Part shown: piece by piece, positions 58,421-64,000 of the stretch
Numbering within the stretch: the stretch's first letter is position 1
How the letters are laid out: each line of letters begins with the position of its first letter
NCBI GenBank assembly: GCA_009760855.2
Contig: WPIO01000005.1
Coordinates: forward strand, 7,474,001-7,538,000
Length of the DNA stretch: 64,000 nucleotides
Direction of reading: 5' to 3'
Origin: Cristatella mucedo
Lineage: Eukaryota; Bryozoa; Phylactolaemata; Cristatellidae
Position numbers and translations under genes: made by a program
The notes under the pieces: model-generated
The model's input: the letters and a program-made list of their open reading frames with translations, nothing else
The model's database searches: none
Told to the model about the DNA's origin: nothing

Positions 58421-60357
58421 AGCGAAACCGGGAGCAGAAGGCTATGCTAGATTAAGTCAGTGTGTAGCCATACCTTGTCCCTTGCTCAAGGTGGCCAATC
58501 ATTGAAAGCCGATGGCTCTTCACTTAGCACACCCCCTACCCAGAGGCCAGACCTGCTTGTCAACCTTCTCTAAGCTTCTGACTGGGGGCTGCAGCAAGTC
58601 TTTAGCAAAGTGTACCAGGCCAAGTTTTTTTTTATTTAAAGATCAGCATAAGTAGCCTCTTTTTATTTAAAATGTGACAAATGTGATAACTGGTGGAAAA
58701 GATAGACTTTTGGATAAACCTTAGAATACCTGGTGGCTGTCACAGAGGGTTTAGGCAGAATATAAGCCTCCCCCCCCCCGAAGATGGTCTTGCTACAGCT
58801 ATTTTCAGCTCGTCGGCACCTTTACAGCCTCGGCCGTAGACCTGTGTTGACCAGTTTTTTCTGCTGCGCTTCCAATAAAGAGTGCAGCTACGTTCGTGAT
58901 TCAAGCAATGCAGCAAGGGTTATCCTTCAAGAGGATTGTTATGAGGAGTAGTATCATTATTGAGTTTAAAGAAACTGAAGGACATTTATGACCTAATAGG
59001 TGAAAGGAATTAAGTAATTCAATTTTTTTGCTGTCTCTGACCGTTTGAATGGAAGATTTTGCTGGATGCCATCCGGTTCTGAATAGATGGAATAGGTCTG
59101 GCTTGGTGTGGACACCAAGAACGATCCTTGTCTAACTCTGCAAAGGACAGGTCTAGCAGATGGAACTTGATCGTCACAAAATGCCGATCGGACATGTTCG
59201 AACAGTTATATGTCAAGCTGTGCAAGAGAAATGTACAGTGATCTGGAGCAGATGCATTATAATCTCGAACTTGTTGTGGTTTGACACTCTGACAGAAAGT
59301 CAAAGGCAGTAAGGAAGCACCGAATGTCCAAGAACAACTGTGTACTTGGGCTAGCAGCGAGACGGCTCACGTGACCGTACTCTCTCCTGCACAGACGCTC
59401 TCTTAGGCCTTGACTCATCCTCCAATAAAAGATTAGCTCATCAAACCATAACCCTCAATTAACCACACACCCATAAAACCATAAACCCCTGGCAGCATCA
59501 TAAGACCACACTATTGGTGTCTTAGATGTTAAGGGTATCTGCTTTGCTGACCAGTTCTTGTGACCCGTCTATCCTGTAACCAGAATATTTTACTATTTTG
59601 TTCACGACTTTCGAGAAGCTCAAAAGCTTTCTTTGCTGGTTGACGTATTCAGTGCAAGCCGAGTTTCTTTGGCAATTCAGGTAATCACACTAATTAGTCA
59701 ACTTGTTCGGCCCAATTTTTCTTTGCTCCAGTGAACTTGTCTTTTTTTAATGTTTCTGTATGTTTTGCATGCTTACATGTGCATGATACCGTGCTTATTT
59801 CTAGGCAGTGGTCCTACTAACCAGTCGCCCTGAGTGCCTTCTTGTGTGCTTAAGCATGCTGGACTGAGCAGAATTCTTGTGTACTTATGCTTATCTGGGC
59901 ATGAGTCAAGCCTATCTTTAACCCTTGATTATTTATTCTCTTGCAGTAAGAACAAAATCTCTCCCAGGGTAGAGATTTTGTTCTTGTACAGCGTTGTACA
60001 ACAGACCTACTATTTTGAAATCGGGGCTCTGTCATCCTTATTCTGTTATTGATTTCTTTCACCCTTTCAGTCTCAAATGCTCGTTAATCAGTCACTTCAG
60101 GTGTAATTTATTTTTAGTTTATATAGAATCTCTTGGAATTGGTTAATTTTAGTGGCCTGAAAAAATCTGACCGTAGATTTATTGCTAGTCAGCATTAATA
60201 CTTCAATGAACCATGGCCAAGAAATGCTCTCTTGTTTCAATATCCTAGCTCCACCTCTTCTATGAGCTGCCTACCCGCTTTGAAATTGCTGCCGATACTG
60301 TTGCTGAAATTGAGCTGCCTACCTGCTTTGAAATGATCTAGAATTTACCACTTACAG
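58421..60357. other. Intron 5, remainder
   Basis: Contains C and T homopolymer runs (58771-58779, 58626-58633), a perfect hairpin (59948-59985, separate entry) and no supported gene. Confidence 0.35.
59948..59985. repeat. Perfect 15-bp hairpin with 8-nt loop
   Basis: aagaacaaaatctct (59948-59962) is the exact reverse complement of 59971-59985, with loop cccagggt. G-T wobbles could extend the stem by two pairs. Confidence 0.88.
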
Positions 60358-60507
60358 TCATGGACAATGCTGAGGAAGCGCATGTTGATCGTGAGATAAA
60401 TGTCTCTGATGAGGAGCCATCTTTGGAAAACCTCGAAGAAGCTGCCGGAATTGCAAACGAAGAGCATGCCTTCGGGCCAAATATGAAGCCGACAGTACCA
60501 ATCTATG
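60358..60507 (+). CDS. Unidentified host gene, coding exon 6
   Basis: Acceptor tttaccacttacag, donor CTATG|GTAAGA. TC completes the codon begun by A of exon 5 (Ile). The exon then encodes MDNAEEAHVDREINVSDEEP, SLENLEEAAGIANEEHA and FGPNMKPTVPIY (residues 710-758) and leaves G. It is strongly acidic (many Glu and Asp) and contains an S-D-E-E casein-kinase-2-like site. The ATG near its 5' end is in frame and could mislead a gene finder into calling a separate start. The matching phase on both sides argues for an internal exon. Confidence 0.65.
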
Positions 60508-61373
60508 GTAAGAGGGTTGGCTTATTGGCTGAATGTACTTCTGATTGTAACTGGTCATATTCTCCCTTTTGCCACTATGTATTTGATCATTGGGTATTTA
60601 TTGCATATTGCTGCTTCACCTGGTAACCGGCTCTAATTGCAAGCTTTGCCTTGCCTTGACTTAGCTGAGTTTGGGTCTTGTGCCATGTAGCACCAGTCGT
60701 AATGCCAAAGTGTTGTCTTTTGCAGAAGCACACTCACACTCTTTGAACTTTAGTGGCTACTCATATAGTGGTACCGGCTTTGGCTAGCCTTGAGATGAAG
60801 CATATTTTTCTCTGTTTGTCACACATGCAACGACTACCTAGTAATATGCTAATATCACCGACGTGGCTCTATAATCTCTTTCTGTAATGTAATGTAATGT
60901 ATCTCCATTCTGTAGCTCTCTGTCTCGATCTAGTTAGCCCTGCCAAGCCAACCGGCCGGTTGGCACGTCGGAATTAATCTAGCGTCTTGAGCTCTAGGCA
61001 CAAAGCAAAATGCACTCAACTAGATCAGGGAGCAAGCAATTTGAGCAGGGAGTGGAACACTAGGTTAGAGAGTGATGAGCTGTGGCTCGAGATCAATTAT
61101 TTTACGGAAAGGTAGCCAACAGAGTACCGAATCCATCAACAGAATGGGGTAGTCGTTTTTCGTATTACTATCTTGACAGTTGGCTGTCCTCTCTACCTGT
61201 GTAGTGTAGCCGAAGGCAGTTATTCAATATAAATGCTGAGTATGTCTTGTGGTGCCTTACAGTGGTCAGCAAAGAAAGGGCCTGGCTACCCTCCCTTGCT
61301 TGTGTCAAAATAGCTGGCATCCACGTGCAGGGCTCCACTCCTTCGCTACAGTATGATCCGTGTCTGTCATTGG
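60508..61373. other. Intron 6, first part
   Basis: A (TAATG)n run of three units lies at 60885-60901. No other feature is seen. Confidence 0.35.
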
Positions 61374-61543
61374 TGAGCCGTGATGGCACACTAGTTAAGG
61401 CGGTTGCTTTTCACGACCTCAATCCCGAGGTTGGTTGTGTGTTCGAATTCTGAGGTGGGTGATTCGTAATCGCCACTGCAAGCGGTGGTGATAGCCGTAA
61501 AGGCTGTTCTGTTGCTATACAAAAGAGGCTGTTAAATCAGCTA
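61374..61543 (+). mobile_element. tRNA-derived SINE, most complete copy
   Basis: Starts gtgagccgtgatggcacac, with box A tagttaaggcgg at 61392-61403, which fits the class II (Leu/Ser-type) tRNA pattern. A long arm cgacctcaatcccgaggttgg follows, then box B as tgttcgaattc at 61440-61450. The body is ccactgcaagcggtggtgatagccgtaaaggctgttctg and the end is ctatacaaaagaggctgttaaatcagc. No poly-A tail is evident. Confidence 0.85.
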
Positions 61544-62438
61544 GTATTGTTTTTCTTACTGCAGCTTTTTCATTTCGTGAGCTTTCTTAGTGCTTTTTCC
61601 TTAGTGCTGCATCTTGCTTACCCTCTGAAGTGAGGCTGGGGGGTTAAAGAAGGAGGCTGTGTTTGGCTCAGCTCAAGGGCTCATGCAGTCATGCAATGCC
61701 TACTGGAAATCGTGGCCTCCTCCTCACTGTCTGTTCAATCTCGAGCGTGGTGCCTGTGCGCAGCACCGTCGGCTTAAATTGGTGGCATGCCTAACACTGC
61801 AGTGATGATTGGTATTCGTTGGTTTTGAGGTGCAGGTGTAACCGAGCTTCATAATTAAAGTAGTGCTGATTCAAAGGATCCCCTCTGGGCTCTTGTTTTG
61901 ACTTGCTCCGGAAACTGCCACTGGCTACAGCCTTGCTATAACCAGGCTGCTGCTGCAGCTGCTCTTGATGCTTCTGTAGCTGCTGTTGCAGCAGACTCTG
62001 GCCAGAGTGAATGCTGAAGGCAGCCACCATAGAAAGCCTGCCGTCTGGTAGCTGAATGTCTGATCTTTTCTTCAAGATGATCAGCTACCCAGCTACCCAT
62101 GGTTCTTAACCTATTTTGGGCATTATCTGTGTCAGACTCAAGGACCCCACCATCCACCCCTTCTTCCGGAGCTCTGTACCCAGCTTTTTGCCTGGCCAGC
62201 CCTCGTTGCCGTTCGGTGCGCATTCCCACATTTCTCTGCACTTTCCCCGTTGGTTCATTCGCCTTCGTAGGCTATCAGTCTTGCGTGGTGTGATTATGCC
62301 CAGCACGCCAGCCCTTGTAGTCGTCTGGCCATGCGTTCTCCCGTGAGGCGTTGGGAGCTGCTCGGAAATTGCAGTCTTTGTTGCTCGTGTCTGAGCACCG
62401 AATAGCCGGAGCTCCATCGCCCTCTTGTGCTGCTGCAG
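61544..62438. other. Intron 6, remainder
   Basis: Includes a Gln-codon-like CTG-rich patch (61950-61995). Nothing else is supported. Confidence 0.35.
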
Positions 62439-62526
62439 ACATTGATGATCATGCAGACGTCGCTGTCGGCGAACCTGCTGAAGCCGCCGTGGGAACTTTG
62501 CCGTCGAACGAGCCGACCAGCAGCAG
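62439..62526 (+). CDS. Unidentified host gene, coding exon 7 (last one seen)
   Basis: Acceptor cctcttgtgctgctgcag, donor AGCAG|GTAAGC. AC completes G from exon 6 (Asp). It encodes IDDHADVAVGEPAEAAVGTL then PSNEPTSS (residues 760-787) and leaves AG, so the gene continues beyond. The composition continues the acidic, disordered character of exon 6. A possible next exon at 62731-62797 keeps phase and would end the protein after about 21 more residues, but it has no independent support. Confidence 0.55.
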
Positions 62527-64000
62527 GTAAGCTGCCGTGCCTTGCCGTGGTGGCTGTGCACCGCTTGAAGCAGTGAGTGAGCAGCAAAGCTTGCGCAACC
62601 CGCCCCTCCTCGGCTGGCTCTGGAGATACATTCCCGACTGATCGTTTGCATTCGGCATCGCGATAGCCGCTGCTCAGCTGCCTGCTGTTGCCTCACTCTG
62701 GCACTCTGGCCTCTCCTCGGCTGGACGCAGGGTATGCAGTCGTGTGCGTGCTCCTACCCCACTGCACCCCCAGCGCAGCGCAGCATTCCTGGACTGATAA
62801 GAGCACAAAATCACTGCCTTGTTCTTCTTAGCTGTCTCCTTGGTCGCTGTATGTGTAGAGCGATCCGGTTGTCTGCACCTCTCGCTAGCGGTCTGCATTT
62901 ATGTGGCACCCTGGCTTGACCAGCAAATCCTGCAGTTCAGTAGTTTAAATGGAAATCGCATGAAGTTGACCCTAGGACAAACTAGCAGTGCCAGTGATTT
63001 GTGCGCAAAAAAAGGCAAATTTGAGTTCGAATAATAACTCCAAATATTATTTTTGAATCAGTTCCAGCATGACTCTTATTACGAACCCTGTTGCTAAGCT
63101 CCAGAGCAGTGGCCATTCATAAAAATGCTAGTGGTTAGTTCTGTCACAAACTCGGTTTTGGCTAGCTTGTAACGACAGAACTAGGTCGCAAACATATCTC
63201 TCATAACAATGATGGTCTCAGCCTACGCACGACGAATACTGGCGGCTCCTGAACAATGATGCACGGCTAGCGACTCCTAGGTGCTACACCAATGCAAGCA
63301 GGTATGCAGACATGAACACGACATGGCAGCCGAGGAAGAGTGCCCTTTTCTTAACATAACTAGTCCATATCTATAATTTAAAGGTATATTGGACAGCAAC
63401 AGAGGGAAGGGTTGCAGGTATTCAAAATCAGGCATGACATACACTAACGGATCTGTGGACAAAAGCTCAAATCAGTTCAAATGCCGACCCTGGAAGTACA
63501 GCTGCCTGCCTATATCATGGCATCGGCTTGTATGTGGCCTTGGCCTTAGTTTATTGGCTAATCGGTTCCTAGCCGATATAATCCAGGAAGCATAAACAAT
63601 TTCAGATATAATCTTGCTGATGTAGCACACCAAGGGTTTACTGTTGCAAATCAAACTGGAATCCTCAAGTTCAAGTCTATTCGTATGCTGAATTGCTCAA
63701 ACGTTGTCCAAGCTTACCTTACTTTGGCATGGCGACTGGTGAATAATGCCGAGCCTTCAGCTCGAATGCACTGAAAGTCTATTACTCGCTTCCGGCCACT
63801 GTCATTACCTTGCATCTTGTAAGTCTCAGATAGAGTTGCATTGATATATGTAATCAGCAGGGCTGAATTGCTGCACCCCATTGTAAGCCAGATAGAAAGA
63901 GTGTGCCGAGTGGGCCCTTGATCAAGGTGTTAGCTCATTATAGTTGTGTCAGCCCTCTCGACTACATGCCGTTAGGCTGGGTAGCCCCGACCGAGCAACA
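62527..64000. other. Downstream of exon 7, no supported feature
   Basis: Candidate acceptors before 62731 and 63392 keep the reading phase but give short tails of weak quality. A vague LINE A-like word (gccagatagaaagagtgtgccgagtgggccc) lies near 63890. No polyadenylation site could be tied to the gene. Confidence 0.3.

Noticed and set aside
60360-60626. Separate small gene starting at the ATG near 60360
   Set aside because: The segment has a proper acceptor just before it and a strong donor at 60507, and it fits the phase of exons on both sides. It is better read as an internal exon.
62731-62797. Possible terminal exon of the host gene, phase-compatible and ending in TGA
   Set aside because: Phase match alone has a one-in-three chance. 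The encoded tail is not distinctive and no poly-A signal follows closely.
63389-63595. 68-codon frame with a phase-compatible acceptor
   Set aside because: The polypyrimidine tract is weak and there is no motif. It cannot be told from chance.

Overview
This looks like nuclear DNA from an animal, most likely an invertebrate. It has GT-AG introns, short phase-matched exons, about two dozen fragments of two L2/CR1-like LINE families, a tRNA-derived SINE family on both strands, a hAT DNA transposon, a Helitron helicase remnant and long CT, AC and AT microsatellites. Nothing looks bacterial: there are no operons, no dense long ORFs, no CRISPR array and no rRNA. I cannot name the clade from sequence alone.

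Layout. Bases 1-3550 are very GC- and CpG-rich, with a 17-bp minisatellite, a CGCT run and a perfect 21-bp inverted repeat, but no gene I can support. Bases 3550-27000 are AT-richer and dominated by transposon fossils. A hAT element (4101-6345) with terminal repeats and an almost perfect 8-bp target duplication carries a LINE tail inside it. After it come many pieces of LINE family A (3' hairpin plus ATT tail) and family B, with scattered SINEs. A second CpG-rich block (about 27600-28300) holds the start of the one host gene I can support.

Host gene. Seven + strand exons can be chained: 28023-28070, 31779-32479, 54911-55074, 56855-57125, 57267-58207, 60358-60507 and 62439-62526. Every junction has GT-AG borders and the codon phases match at all six junctions (0, 2, 1, 2, 1, 1). 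The product so far is about 788 residues, low in complexity, mostly disordered, rich in Ser, Ala and Gln in the N-terminal part and acidic in the C-terminal part. It has basic NLS-like patches and an RVRF sequence of the PP1-docking type. It runs on past 62526 and I do not recognise the family. Intron 2 is 22.4 kb and filled with repeats: LINE A and B copies, a Helitron piece, SINEs, the largest microsatellites, and a tail-to-tail inverted LINE B pair that could fold in the pre-mRNA.

The most useful leads are the unnamed multi-exon gene, the class-II-tRNA-like SINE family, the conserved 3' hairpin of LINE A, the dated hAT/LINE nesting, and several perfect inverted repeats with no explanation from the annotated features.
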